Shown: positions 38,202 through 47,263, counted from the first letter of the stretch. The stretch is 64,000 nucleotides of DNA from an uncultured Coriobacteriaceae bacterium (GCA_902779675.1 CACZCK010000003.1:199259-263258); one strand, 5' to 3'. Translations and numbers: made by a program. The notes: generated by a model from the letters alone, not told the origin.

Positions 38202-38236
38202 AGCGATTCCACGTGGTAGCATCACGTGGAATCGCT
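38202..38236. promoter_or_regulatory. perfect 14-bp inverted repeat in the aroF leader
   Basis: AGCGATTCCACGTG, seven-base spacer, CACGTGGAATCGCT: 14 perfectly complementary base pairs, ending 33 bases before the aroF ATG. As DNA it would suit a dimeric regulator; as RNA it would form a strong hairpin just upstream of the ribosome-binding site. No T-run follows, so it is not a simple terminator. Confidence 0.65.
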
Positions 38237-38269
38237 GCCACCAGGCAGCATGAGAAGGAAGGCTCGCCC

Positions 38270-39289
38270 ATGATCGCAATAGTCAAGCAGACCGCAACGC
38301 CTGAACAGCTCCAGCAGTTCGTCAACTGGATTGAGAATCGCGGCTACCGCACCAACGTCAGCCAGGGCGACAACGAGACCATCGTCGGCATCATCGGCGA
38401 CACCACCCAGATAGACCCCTTCCTGCTCGAGTCCATGGACATCATCGACCAGGTCCGTCGCGTCTCCGAGCCCTACAAGCTGGCCAACCGCAAGTTCCAC
38501 CCCGAGGACACCGTCATCGACTGCGGTCACGGCGTGCTCATCGGCGGCGGGCACTTCCAAGTCATGGCCGGCCCCTGCTCGGTCGAGGGTGACAACCTCA
38601 TTCAGATTGCGCGCGCCGTCAAGGCAGCCGGCGCGACCATCCTACGCGGCGGCGCCTACAAGCCCCGCACCTCTCCCTATGCCTACCAGGGCATGGGTGA
38701 GCGCGGCCTCGACCTTCTGCTGGAGGCCTCCGCAGAGCTCGACATGCCCGTGATCACCGAGGTCATGGACCCGCGCGACGTGCAGCTCTTTGTCGATCGC
38801 GGTATCGACATCATGCAGATCGGCGCGCGCAACGCCCAGAACTTCAACCTGCTCAAGGAGGTCGGCAAGACCACCACGCCCGTGTTGCTCAAGCGCGGCC
38901 TCTCCGGGACCATCGACGAGCTACTCATGGGCGCCGAGTACATCATGAGCGAGGGCAACCCCAACGTCATCCTGTGCGAGCGCGGCATCCGCACCTTCGA
39001 GACCCGCACGCGCAACACCTTCGACGTCAACGCGATTCCCGTACTGCACCATCTCACTCACCTTCCCGTCGTGGGCGACCCGAGCCATGCCACCGGTTAC
39101 ACGCGCTACGTGCGCCAGGCCGCCTACGCGGCGACTGCGGCAGGCGCAGATGGCCTGGAGATCGAGGTGCACAACTGCCCCCAGGAGGCGTGGTCGGACG
39201 GCGCCCAGGCGCTCGTTCCCGAGCAGTTCGAGGACGCCATGAAGCGCATCGCGCTCATCCGCGAGGCCATCACGGCAGATGTGGAGTAG
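38270..39289 (+). CDS. aroF: DAHP synthase, class I-beta with ferredoxin-like regulatory domain
   Basis: Condenses PEP and erythrose-4-phosphate, the entry step of aromatic synthesis. 339 residues. The N-terminal 70 or so (MIAIVKQTATPEQLQQFV) form the ferredoxin-like domain known in Thermotoga-type enzymes to bind Tyr/Phe for feedback inhibition. The TIM barrel shows MAGPCSVEG, LRGGAYKPRTSPYAYQG, LLKRGLSGTIDELLMGAEYI and CERGIRTFE. ATG 38270 follows AGAAGGAAGG. First gene of the aro operon; the upstream inverted repeat may control it. Confidence 0.95.
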   Translation: MIAIVKQTATPEQLQQFVNWIENRGYRTNVSQGDNETIVGIIGDTTQIDPFLLESMDIIDQVRRVSEPYKLANRKFHPEDTVIDCGHGVLIGGGHFQVMAGPCSVEGDNLIQIARAVKAAGATILRGGAYKPRTSPYAYQGMGERGLDLLLEASAELDMPVITEVMDPRDVQLFVDRGIDIMQIGARNAQNFNLLKEVGKTTTPVLLKRGLSGTIDELLMGAEYIMSEGNPNVILCERGIRTFETRTRNTFDVNAIPVLHHLTHLPVVGDPSHATGYTRYVRQAAYAATAAGADGLEIEVHNCPQEAWSDGAQALVPEQFEDAMKRIALIREAITADVE

Positions 39290-39292
39290 CCC

Positions 39293-40180
39293 ATGACCCC
39301 CACGCACCCCAGCGTCCCCGCCGACGCCACCTTTGTCCCAGGCAGGGTCGGCATCCTTGGCCTCGGCCTCATGGGAGGCTCCTTTGCCAAGGCGCTTCAT
39401 GAGGGCAGTGCCGAGGTCTATGCCTGGAACCGCACCCGCTCGACGCTCGAGCTCGCCATGATCGAGACAATCGACGGCGAGCTGGACGACGAGACCGTTC
39501 CAACCTGCGAGCTCATCGTCCTTGCCGGCTACCCCAAGGTCAGCATCGAGTGGCTGCGCACCATGGCGCCGCGCATCTCCCCCGGTGCCATCGTCATCGA
39601 CGTGGTGGGCGTCAAAAAGGTCGTGTGCGACGAGTGCTTCGATGTCGCCCGCGACCACCAGTGGCACTTCGTGGGCTGCCACCCCATGGCGGGCACGCAA
39701 TACTCCGGCTTCGCGCACGCGCGCGCCAACATGTTCCACAGGGCGCCCATGGTGGTCGTCCCGCCCGCGATGGATGACTTCAAACGCCTCGACGTGCTCG
39801 AGCGCCTCAAGGCGCTGCTCGAGCCGTGCGGCTTTGGGAGCTTCACGCTCTCGACGGCCGAGTACCACGATGAGGTCATCGCCTTTACCTCGCAGCTGGC
39901 GCACGTCGTCTCCAACGCCTACGTCAAGAGCCCGTCGGCACGCGTGCACAAGGGCTTCTCGGCGGGGAGCTACAAGGACCTCACGCGCGTCGCCCGTCTC
40001 AACGCCACCATGTGGACCGAACTCTTCCTCGACAACGCTGAGAACCTCTCCAGCGAGATTGGCATCCTCATCGACAACCTGCAGCAGTACAAGGACGCCA
40101 TCGACGTCGGCGACGCCGATCGCCTCAAGGCGCTGCTCGAGGAGGGCGACCGCCGCAAGAGGGAGGTAGACGGACGATGA
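39293..40180 (+). CDS. tyrA: prephenate dehydrogenase
   Basis: Oxidative decarboxylation of prephenate to 4-hydroxyphenylpyruvate in the tyrosine branch. 295 residues. The dinucleotide fold has GILGLGLMGGSFAKAL. The catalytic His is in FVGCHPMAG and the substrate site in FTSQLAHVVSNAYV. No ACT domain, so feedback control by tyrosine through this protein is not evident. It starts three bases after aroF. Confidence 0.94.
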   Translation: MTPTHPSVPADATFVPGRVGILGLGLMGGSFAKALHEGSAEVYAWNRTRSTLELAMIETIDGELDDETVPTCELIVLAGYPKVSIEWLRTMAPRISPGAIVIDVVGVKKVVCDECFDVARDHQWHFVGCHPMAGTQYSGFAHARANMFHRAPMVVVPPAMDDFKRLDVLERLKALLEPCGFGSFTLSTAEYHDEVIAFTSQLAHVVSNAYVKSPSARVHKGFSAGSYKDLTRVARLNATMWTELFLDNAENLSSEIGILIDNLQQYKDAIDVGDADRLKALLEEGDRRKREVDGR

Positions 40181-41277
40181 GCGAACCTGTGCGCATCTGC
40201 GTGACCACGACCTCGCGCACCTACGACGTCCTGGTGGGCGCAGGCCTGCTCGACGAGCTCGGCCGCCACCTCGCAGCCGTCCTGTGTCCCGACGTCGCCT
40301 TCGTGGTGACCGACACCAACGTGGGGCCGCTCTACCTCGAGCGCGCCTGCACGTCGCTTCGCGAGGCGGGCCTTAAGGTGGCCTCCGTCACCATCCCCGC
40401 CGGTGAATCGCACAAGAACCTCTCCACCTACGGCAGCATCCTGTCCGCGATGGCCGAGGCGCACCTCACCCGCAGCAGCCTCGTGGTCGCGCTTGGGGGT
40501 GGCGTCGTGGGCGACATGGCCGGCTTTGCCGCAGCCACCTACATGCGTGGCATCCCCGTGGTGCAGGTTCCCACCACCCTGCTCTCGATGGTCGACTCGT
40601 CGGTCGGCGGCAAGACCGCCATCGACCTTTCCGTGGGCAAGAACCTGGTAGGCGCATTCCTGCAACCCTCCCTCGTCGTCGCCGACGTACAGACCCTCTC
40701 CACGCTCGATCCCTACGTCTTTGCCGACGGGATGGGCGAGGTCGTCAAGCATGCCGTGCTCGCAGACCCCACCCTCTTTACCAGCCTCGAAGAACGCCCC
40801 GTCACGCAAGACGCGGACGAGGCGTACCTTTGCGAGGTGGTGGCCACCAACGTCGCGATCAAGCGCGACGTCGTGGCAACCGACGAGCAAGAGCGCGGCC
40901 TGCGTCAGACGCTCAACCTCGGTCACACCATCGGCCACGCAATCGAGGCCGCCGGAAGCTACCGCGAGGGCCATGGCCACTGCGTGGCGATGGGCCTGTG
41001 CCACATTGCTCGTGCAGCAGAGCGCAAGGGTTGGGCCGAACCAGGCTTGGCCCAACGTGTCGAGCGCTGTGTCGCCTTGCAGGAATTGCCCATCGCCACC
41101 GACATCACCCCCGCTGAGATCCTCGGGCAGGCTGCACACGATAAGAAGCGCCATGGCGAGACGATCAACGTGGTCGTCCCCACGCGCATCGGCGCCGTGG
41201 AGATGCGTACGATCGACTTCGAGCAGTTCGGCGAGCTCGTCGAGCTCGGATGCCGTCCCATGCAGAGCGAGGCGTAG
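40177..41277 (+). CDS. aroB: 3-dehydroquinate synthase
   Basis: Second shikimate-pathway step, NAD- and metal-dependent. 366 residues. PAGESHKNLSTYGSI, LGGGVVGDMAGFAAATYMRG, VPTTLLSMVDSSVGGKTAID and the metal-ligand segment LNLGHTIGHAIEA are all present. It overlaps tyrA by four bases (ATGA). Confidence 0.97.
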   Translation: MSEPVRICVTTTSRTYDVLVGAGLLDELGRHLAAVLCPDVAFVVTDTNVGPLYLERACTSLREAGLKVASVTIPAGESHKNLSTYGSILSAMAEAHLTRSSLVVALGGGVVGDMAGFAAATYMRGIPVVQVPTTLLSMVDSSVGGKTAIDLSVGKNLVGAFLQPSLVVADVQTLSTLDPYVFADGMGEVVKHAVLADPTLFTSLEERPVTQDADEAYLCEVVATNVAIKRDVVATDEQERGLRQTLNLGHTIGHAIEAAGSYREGHGHCVAMGLCHIARAAERKGWAEPGLAQRVERCVALQELPIATDITPAEILGQAAHDKKRHGETINVVVPTRIGAVEMRTIDFEQFGELVELGCRPMQSEA

Positions 41278-41280
41278 GCC

Positions 41281-42579
41281 ATGGACGTGACCATCACGCC
41301 CCACCGCCTCGAGGGCTCCGTCACGGCGCTGCCTTCCAAGTCGATGGCACATCGACTGCTGATCCTTGCCGCGCTGAGCCAGGGCATCACGGACTTTGTC
41401 TGCCCCTCCCTCTCGGAGGACATCAGGGCGACACTGCGGTGCCTCAAGGCGCTGGGAGCGCCCGCCATGGGCACGCGTGACGGATTGCGCATGGTCCCCC
41501 TCACCGTCGGCGGAGTGCGGCACGACGCACGGCTCGACGTGGGAGAGTCGGGTTCGACCCTGCGCTTCCTGCTGCCAGTAGCTGCAGCGCTCGGACAAGG
41601 CGCCACCTTCGTCGGCCATGGCCGGCTGGCCCAAAGGCCGCTCTCCCCGCTCGACGAGCAGCTCGAGATCCATGGGGTCACGCTCTCCGAGCGCGGCCGC
41701 TTTCCACTGGCTGTCTCGGGCACGCTGGAGGGCGGAGACTTCCAGCTTCCCGGCAACGTCTCCTCCCAGTTCGTGAGCGGCCTGCTCATGGCCGCGCCAC
41801 TTCTTGCGGACGGCGCACGCATAGCGGTGAGCGAGCCGGTCGAGTCAAAGGGGTACATCGACCTCACCGTCGACGCGCTCAAGGCCTTTGGCATCCACGT
41901 GGATGAGCATCGCGAGACTATCGACGACCATCCCGTCCGCGTGTACCAGGTGCCCACTGGGTCGCGTCTCGTCACGCCCGGGCTCTGCACCGTCGAGGGC
42001 GACTGGTCGAACGCGGCATTCTGGCTCGCGGCCGGTGCACTCGGGCCGCAGCCCCTCTCCGTCACGGGTCTCGACCAGGGCAGCAGGCAGGGAGATCGGG
42101 CCATCATGGCCGCCCTCGCCATGATGGGGGCCCGCATGGGACGCAGCTCGGGCATCGTCGCGGCGTCGCGCGAGACCCTGCACGGCCGTGACGTCGACGT
42201 CTCCGGCATCCCCGATCTCGTGCCGCCCCTCGCGGCGGTCGCCTCCGTTGCTCAGGGGACCACGCGCCTCGCCCATGCGGGACGCCTGCGCCTCAAGGAG
42301 TCCGACCGCCTGCAGACCGTCAGTGCGGCCCTCTGTGCCTTGGGAGGCCGGGCGCGTATCGAGGGAGACGACCTCGTCATCGAGGGCGTCAACGCATTGG
42401 GCGGTGGAACGGTCGATGCGGCCAACGACCATCGCATCGCCATGATGGCCAGCATCTGTGCCGCCTACGCCACTGGTCCCACCACCATCCTGGGTGCCGA
42501 CTGCGTGAGCAAGTCGTACCCGAGCTTCTTCGACGACTTCCGTGCACTGGGCGGCATCGCCCGCGAAGAGGAGGCATAG
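41281..42579 (+). CDS. aroA: 3-phosphoshikimate 1-carboxyvinyltransferase (EPSP synthase)
   Basis: Transfers enolpyruvyl from PEP to shikimate-3-phosphate. 432 residues. LPSKSMAHRLLILAAL holds the conserved Lys, and RLKESDRL and NDHRIAMM are intact. The PEP loop reads GESGSTLRFLLP in place of the textbook GNAGTAMRPL, so at the Thr97/Pro101 positions of the E. coli enzyme this one has Ser and Phe, a variation seen among clostridia-type enzymes. Confidence 0.96.
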   Translation: MDVTITPHRLEGSVTALPSKSMAHRLLILAALSQGITDFVCPSLSEDIRATLRCLKALGAPAMGTRDGLRMVPLTVGGVRHDARLDVGESGSTLRFLLPVAAALGQGATFVGHGRLAQRPLSPLDEQLEIHGVTLSERGRFPLAVSGTLEGGDFQLPGNVSSQFVSGLLMAAPLLADGARIAVSEPVESKGYIDLTVDALKAFGIHVDEHRETIDDHPVRVYQVPTGSRLVTPGLCTVEGDWSNAAFWLAAGALGPQPLSVTGLDQGSRQGDRAIMAALAMMGARMGRSSGIVAASRETLHGRDVDVSGIPDLVPPLAAVASVAQGTTRLAHAGRLRLKESDRLQTVSAALCALGGRARIEGDDLVIEGVNALGGGTVDAANDHRIAMMASICAAYATGPTTILGADCVSKSYPSFFDDFRALGGIAREEEA

Positions 42580-42581
42580 CA

Positions 42582-43715
42582 ATGGCATCGACCTTCGGTA
42601 CCGCCCTGCGCGTGACGGTCTTCGGACAGTCCCATTCCGCAGCCATCGGCTGCGTGGTCGAGGGGCTGCCCGCGGGCTTTGCCCCCGATCTCGACGAGCT
42701 GCGTGCCTTCATGGCGCGACGCGCCCCTGGCCAGGCAAATTGGACGACGCCCCGCAAGGAGGCCGACGAGCCACACGTCCTTTCCGGCCTCAACCAGCGC
42801 GGTGAGACCTGCGGGGCTCCGCTCGCCATCGTCATCGAGAACACCAACACCCGCTCGGGCGACTACGACGACGTCCTCCACACGCCCAGGCCGAGCCATG
42901 CGGACTTCTCGGCCCATGCCAAGTGGCACGGATACGAGGATGTGCCGGGAGGCGGGCACTTCTCGGGTCGGCTCACGGCACCCATCTGCGCCGCCGGCGG
43001 CATCGCCCTGCAGCTGCTCGCCTCGCGCGGCGTTCGCATCGCCGCCCACCTCGCCCAGGTAGGCGACGTGCACGACGTGCCCTTCGATGCGCTGCGCATG
43101 GGTCCCGAGGCGCAGCGTCACCTGTTGTCACAGATCGAGGCGCTTGCCGACGGGCGCGCCTTCCCCACCATCGAAGCAACGGCTGCCCTAGCCATGATCG
43201 CCCAGATCGACGAGGCCCGCGCCGCACAGGACTCCATTGGCGGTGCCATCGAGTGCGTGGCCGTCGGTCTTCCCGCCGGCATCGGCGAGCCCATGTTCGA
43301 CGGCATCGAGAGCGCCATCGCGCGTATCGCCTTTGGCATCCCCGCAGTCAAGGCGCTCGAGTTTGGTGTCGGCGCTGACGTCGCCTCACGCCGTGGCAGC
43401 AGGAACAACGACCCCTTTGGCATCGTCGACGGAACGCCCGCCCCGCTCAAGAACGATGCCGGTGGCAACCTTGGTGGCATCACCACCGGTGCCCCCGTGC
43501 TCTTCCGCCTCGCCCTCAAGCCCACGCCCTCCATCGGACGCGCGCAGGCCTCCGTCAATCTTGACAACCGCTCTGACACGACCCTCGAGCTGCGCGGCCG
43601 ACACGACCCCTGCATCGCGCCGCGCGCCGTGCCAGTCGCCGAGGCCGTTATGGCCCTCGCCGTCCTCGACTCATGGCTCGCGTTTCCGCCCCAGCCGTCC
43701 ACCCGAAAGGACTGA
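42582..43715 (+). CDS. aroC: chorismate synthase
   Basis: FMN-dependent last common step, EPSP to chorismate. 377 residues. The start FGTALRVTVFGQSHSAAIG is diagnostic. The central motif is GGGHFSGRLTA, the firmicute variant of the proteobacterial GGGRSSARETA. ASRRGSRNNDPF and NNDPFGIVDGTPA-type segments and LGGITTGAPVLFRLALKPTPS follow. It lies two bases after aroA. Confidence 0.96.
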   Translation: MASTFGTALRVTVFGQSHSAAIGCVVEGLPAGFAPDLDELRAFMARRAPGQANWTTPRKEADEPHVLSGLNQRGETCGAPLAIVIENTNTRSGDYDDVLHTPRPSHADFSAHAKWHGYEDVPGGGHFSGRLTAPICAAGGIALQLLASRGVRIAAHLAQVGDVHDVPFDALRMGPEAQRHLLSQIEALADGRAFPTIEATAALAMIAQIDEARAAQDSIGGAIECVAVGLPAGIGEPMFDGIESAIARIAFGIPAVKALEFGVGADVASRRGSRNNDPFGIVDGTPAPLKNDAGGNLGGITTGAPVLFRLALKPTPSIGRAQASVNLDNRSDTTLELRGRHDPCIAPRAVPVAEAVMALAVLDSWLAFPPQPSTRKD

Positions 43716-43716
43716 C

Positions 43717-44865
43717 ATGCCCGACCTCAGCGAGTGCAGGGAGCGACTCGACCAGATAGACTCCCAGATCATGCGGCTGCTCGTGGAGCGACAGGAGGTG
43801 TCTGCCGACGTCGCCGCCTACAAGGCAGCCAACGGCCTGGCCGTGCTCGACCGCGAGCGCGAGCGTGCCAAGATCCAAAAGGCCACCGAACTCGTGCCCC
43901 CCGAACTTTCCAACTACGCAACCGTGCTCCAGACTCTGCTCATGGAGGCCTCACGCGACGCGCAGCACCAGTTGCTCGATGACCAGGCCGGCACCGTCAG
44001 CGCCCGGATCCGCCCCGCCCTTGGCGCGCAGCCGTCGTTCTTTCCCTTGGGCGCCACAGTCGCCTGCCAGGGTGTTCCCGGCGCCTACCAGCAGATTGCG
44101 GCGGATCGCCTCTTCCGCCAGGCACAGATCAGCTACCAGGAGAGCTTTGCCGACGTCTTTGACGCCGTGGAGAGCGGAGCCTGCCAGTTTGGCGTGCTGC
44201 CCATCGAAAACTCCACTGCCGGCTCGGTCAACGGCGTCTACAGCCTCTTGCGGACCCACGGCTGCCACATCGTGCGCACATGCCGCCTGAGGGTCGACCA
44301 CAACCTGCTGGTCCTGCCCGGCACCACCAAGGACGACATCGAGATCGTCTACAGCCACGAGCAGGCCCTCCAGCAGTGTGCGGGCTACATTGCAAGCCTC
44401 CCCCACGCGCGCGGGCACCTGTGCAAGAACACCGCCAAGGCCGCCGAGAAGGTGGCTGGCTCGGGACGCCACGACATCGCTGCCCTCGCTTCGCGCGACT
44501 GCGCCTCGCTCTACGGCCTCGAGGTGCTCGAGCACAGCGTGCAGGACAGCAGCAGCAACTACACGCGCTTCGCCTGCATCGCCAAGGACCTCGTCATCTA
44601 TCCGGGTGCCGACCGCACCTCGCTCGTGCTCGTGCTCAGCCACGAGCCCGGCTCGCTCTTCAAGGTGCTTGCCAAGTTCTACGCCCTGGGCATCAACATC
44701 ATCAAGCTCGAAAGCCGTCCCATCCCCAACCGCGACTTCGAGTTCATGTTCTACTTCGACATCGAGTACCCGGCAGCCGCTCCGCGCTTCCTCGAGCTCC
44801 TTGACGCACTGGAGAGCTCGTGCGAGGAGTTCCGCTATCTGGGGAGCTACCAGGAGGTCATCTGA
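43717..44865 (+). CDS. pheA: bifunctional chorismate mutase / prephenate dehydratase (P-protein)
   Basis: Converts chorismate to prephenate and on to phenylpyruvate. 382 residues in three domains: AroQ-type chorismate mutase about 1-90 (LDQIDSQIMRLLVERQEVS), prephenate dehydratase about 107-280 (GVPGAYQQIAADRLF; VLPIENSTAGSVNGVYSLL; SNYTRFACI) and a regulatory ACT domain (SLVLVLSHEPGSLFKVLAKF; IIKLESRPIPNRDFEFMFY) whose ESRP motif binds Phe in relatives. ATG 43717 follows GAAAGG. The stop overlaps the next start by one base. Confidence 0.95.
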   Translation: MPDLSECRERLDQIDSQIMRLLVERQEVSADVAAYKAANGLAVLDRERERAKIQKATELVPPELSNYATVLQTLLMEASRDAQHQLLDDQAGTVSARIRPALGAQPSFFPLGATVACQGVPGAYQQIAADRLFRQAQISYQESFADVFDAVESGACQFGVLPIENSTAGSVNGVYSLLRTHGCHIVRTCRLRVDHNLLVLPGTTKDDIEIVYSHEQALQQCAGYIASLPHARGHLCKNTAKAAEKVAGSGRHDIAALASRDCASLYGLEVLEHSVQDSSSNYTRFACIAKDLVIYPGADRTSLVLVLSHEPGSLFKVLAKFYALGINIIKLESRPIPNRDFEFMFYFDIEYPAAAPRFLELLDALESSCEEFRYLGSYQEVI

Positions 44866-46145
44866 TGTCCCCAGCCAACGAGGTCCGCTTTGGCCTGTTG
44901 GGCCGCACGCTCGGCCACAGCTGGTCGCCCCAGATTCACGCACGTCTGGGCTCGACCCCCTACGTGCTGGTCGAGCGCGAACCCGCCGACGCTCGCACCT
45001 TCGTACGCGAGGGCGACTGGAGCGGCCTCAACGTGACCATCCCCTACAAGCGCCTCGCTGCCGAGGCCAGCGACGAGGTCAGCCCGCGCGTGCAGCGACT
45101 TGGCGTGGCCAACACGCTGGTGCATCGCGACGACGGCTCGATCTTCGCCGAGAACACCGACGTCCTCGGCTTTAGCTGGATGCTGCGCCAGTTTGCCCAG
45201 AGCAGCTGGGGCAGCACGGCCGCCCAGGCGCTCGACGAGCGCAAGGTGCTCGTCCTCGGCTCCGGAGGGGCTTGCCAGGCCGTTCGTGCGGCCCTGGAGG
45301 ACGCCGCACGCTGCACGGTGCGCGTGGTCTCGCGCAACGGCGACGACACCTACGACAACCTGCTCGAACGTCATGGCGACGCGGCGCTCGTCGTCAACAC
45401 CACGCCAGTTGGCATGTATCCCAACTGTCCCGCCACTCCCCTTGCCTCCGAGACCCTGGCGAAGCTCCCACAACTGATGGGTGTGCTCGACGTTGTGTAC
45501 AATCCCGAGCGCACGGGCATCTGCCTGGCTGCCGAGGAGCTGGGCATCCCTTACCAGAGCGGCCTGGGCATGCTTGTGGCGCAGGCGTTCTACGCCAGCC
45601 AGTTGTTCCAGGGCACCGATCTCGACGAAGGCCTGATCAGCAAACTGACCGACGACATCCGCGCATCGCAGCGCAACATTGTCCTCATCGGCATGCCTGG
45701 CGCGGGCAAGACCACCACCGGACGCGCGCTGGCACGAATGGTCGGGCGACCCTTCATCGACCTGGACGATGCCTTTGCCGTGGAGACGGGCGTCGACGCG
45801 AGCGGATTCATAACCCAGTATGGTGAGCGGGCCTTCCGCGAGCGCGAGACTGAGGTCGCCCGTCGCTACGGGGCGCAGTCGGGGCTCGTCATCGCCTGTG
45901 GCGGTGGCATCGTCACACAGCAGCGCAACTATGCCCTGCTTCACCAGAACGCGACCATATGCTTCATCGATCGCCCGCTTCACGAGCTGTCGAGCAGCGG
46001 TCGGCCGCTCTCGCAGACGAGAGGCGTTCTCCAGCTTGCGTTGGAGCGCATGGACCTGTATCGATCGTGGGCTGACCTCGCCATCTCGTGCACGGGAACT
46101 GCCTCCGGTGACGCCATGCTTCTCAAGGCGAAGCTTGGTCTCTAG
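44865..46145 (+). CDS. aroE-aroK: fused shikimate dehydrogenase - shikimate kinase
   Basis: One 426-residue protein for two consecutive steps. Residues 1 to about 265 are AroE: LGHSWSPQIHARLG, GLNVTIPYKRLA with the catalytic Lys, GVANTLV, ENTDVLGF and NADP fold VLVLGSGGACQAV. From about 268 on is AroK: P-loop LIGMPGAGKTTTGRALARM, FIDLDDAF, ERAFRERE, ACGGGIV and lid RPLSQTRG. Both active sites look complete. The start overlaps the pheA stop (TGATG), so the two are translationally coupled. Confidence 0.94.
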   Translation: MSPANEVRFGLLGRTLGHSWSPQIHARLGSTPYVLVEREPADARTFVREGDWSGLNVTIPYKRLAAEASDEVSPRVQRLGVANTLVHRDDGSIFAENTDVLGFSWMLRQFAQSSWGSTAAQALDERKVLVLGSGGACQAVRAALEDAARCTVRVVSRNGDDTYDNLLERHGDAALVVNTTPVGMYPNCPATPLASETLAKLPQLMGVLDVVYNPERTGICLAAEELGIPYQSGLGMLVAQAFYASQLFQGTDLDEGLISKLTDDIRASQRNIVLIGMPGAGKTTTGRALARMVGRPFIDLDDAFAVETGVDASGFITQYGERAFRERETEVARRYGAQSGLVIACGGGIVTQQRNYALLHQNATICFIDRPLHELSSSGRPLSQTRGVLQLALERMDLYRSWADLAISCTGTASGDAMLLKAKLGL

Positions 46146-46333
46146 GAGCCGTGCGGGACGGTTCTCCGCGCACCTGACACACCCGTTTCGTTCGTGCCAT
46201 TTTTGGCAACCATCTGCCGTATTCTCGCAAAAACATCCCGATTGACATGCGGCAATCGCGTAATCTGAAGGTGGCGCCCAGACGCGTCATCCTGAGAGTC
46301 GCATTGTCCGCCTCCACGCAGAAGGGTTCAGGG

Positions 46334-47263
46334 ATGTCCAACGACGACATTGCAGCGGCCGTGCTCGAATGCGTTGGCGGCCTCGACAACGTCGCGGGAA
46401 ACTCGCTGTGTGCCACGAGGCTTCGCATCTCGCTCAACGATCAGTCCCTCGCCGACCATAACGCCCTGCACTCCATCAATGGCGTGCTCGGCATCGCCGA
46501 GCGTGGGGGTTCCGGCATCGAGGTCGTATTCGGCCCCAACATGGTGCGCGGCGTGTTCCAGGCGTTCTCCCGTCTCACGGGCCCCATGGCGCGCAAAGAG
46601 ACCGAGGAGCCGCCCAGACGCGCCGCAGGCAACTTCAGGGTCAAGATCACCCCAGAGACTCCAGGGCGTCCGCAGGTCCAGACCGTTGTCGCGACGCCCT
46701 CCGTCATACCCACGCCGGTCGAGGACAACGTGACCAACGCCCTGCTGGAGCGCCTCGACGAAGGCGAGGAGGCAAGCGACGACCTTGCACCGCTCCTCGA
46801 CCTGGAGCTGGGCTCGCACCTCCTCGTCATCAACGGCCCCAACATCAACCTCCTCGGCACGCTTGACGTCTCGCTCTACGGTGACGACGACTACGATGCG
46901 CTCCTCGCGCTCTGCCACCAGAGCGCGCGCGAGGCCGGCTTCGCCGACTGCGAGTGCTACCAGTCCAACCATGAGGGTGACCTCATCGACTGCATCCAGG
47001 ATGCCTTCGATCGCTTCGATGCCATTGCGATCAACCCTGGCGCCTATGCCTACACCTCCATTGCCCTGCTCGATGCGCTCAAGGCCGTCCAGCTGCCCGC
47101 CATCGAGGTGCGCCTATGCGACCAGTCCACACGCGAGGACTTCCGCCAGCGCTCGTTCGTGCGCATGGGGTGCATCGACGGCATCCAGGGGCACGGCATC
47201 CAGGGGTACCGCGAGGCAATCTTCGAGCTCGCACGCCACCTCGGCATCCTCGAGGACCGCTAG
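46334..47263 (+). CDS. PTS EIIB domain fused to a type II 3-dehydroquinate dehydratase-like domain
   Basis: 309 residues. About 1-84 form a glucose-family PTS EIIB domain: GGLDNVAGNSLCATRLR holds phospho-acceptor C26, and GIEVVFGPNMVRGVFQAF matches its end. A charged linker (about 85-158) leads to an AroQ-like domain: VINGPNINLLGTLDVSLYG, YQSNHEGDLIDCIQ, INPGAYAYTSIALLDAL, IEVRLCDQSTREDFRQRS and GIQGYREAI. Against the Mycobacterium enzyme, N12, Y24, N75, E99, R108 and R112 are kept (N170, Y182, N234, E258, R267, R271), but R19 is L177, H81 is Y240 and H101 is R260. It is either an unusual dehydroquinase or a sensor built on that fold. ATG 46334 follows AAGGG. Confidence 0.85.
   Translation: MSNDDIAAAVLECVGGLDNVAGNSLCATRLRISLNDQSLADHNALHSINGVLGIAERGGSGIEVVFGPNMVRGVFQAFSRLTGPMARKETEEPPRRAAGNFRVKITPETPGRPQVQTVVATPSVIPTPVEDNVTNALLERLDEGEEASDDLAPLLDLELGSHLLVINGPNINLLGTLDVSLYGDDDYDALLALCHQSAREAGFADCECYQSNHEGDLIDCIQDAFDRFDAIAINPGAYAYTSIALLDALKAVQLPAIEVRLCDQSTREDFRQRSFVRMGCIDGIQGHGIQGYREAIFELARHLGILEDR

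Noticed and set aside
46242..46266. TTGACA ... TAATCT as a promoter for the EIIB-AroQ gene
   Set aside because: Spacing is only 13 bases, too short for a sigma-A promoter; the gene may be read from the aro operon instead.
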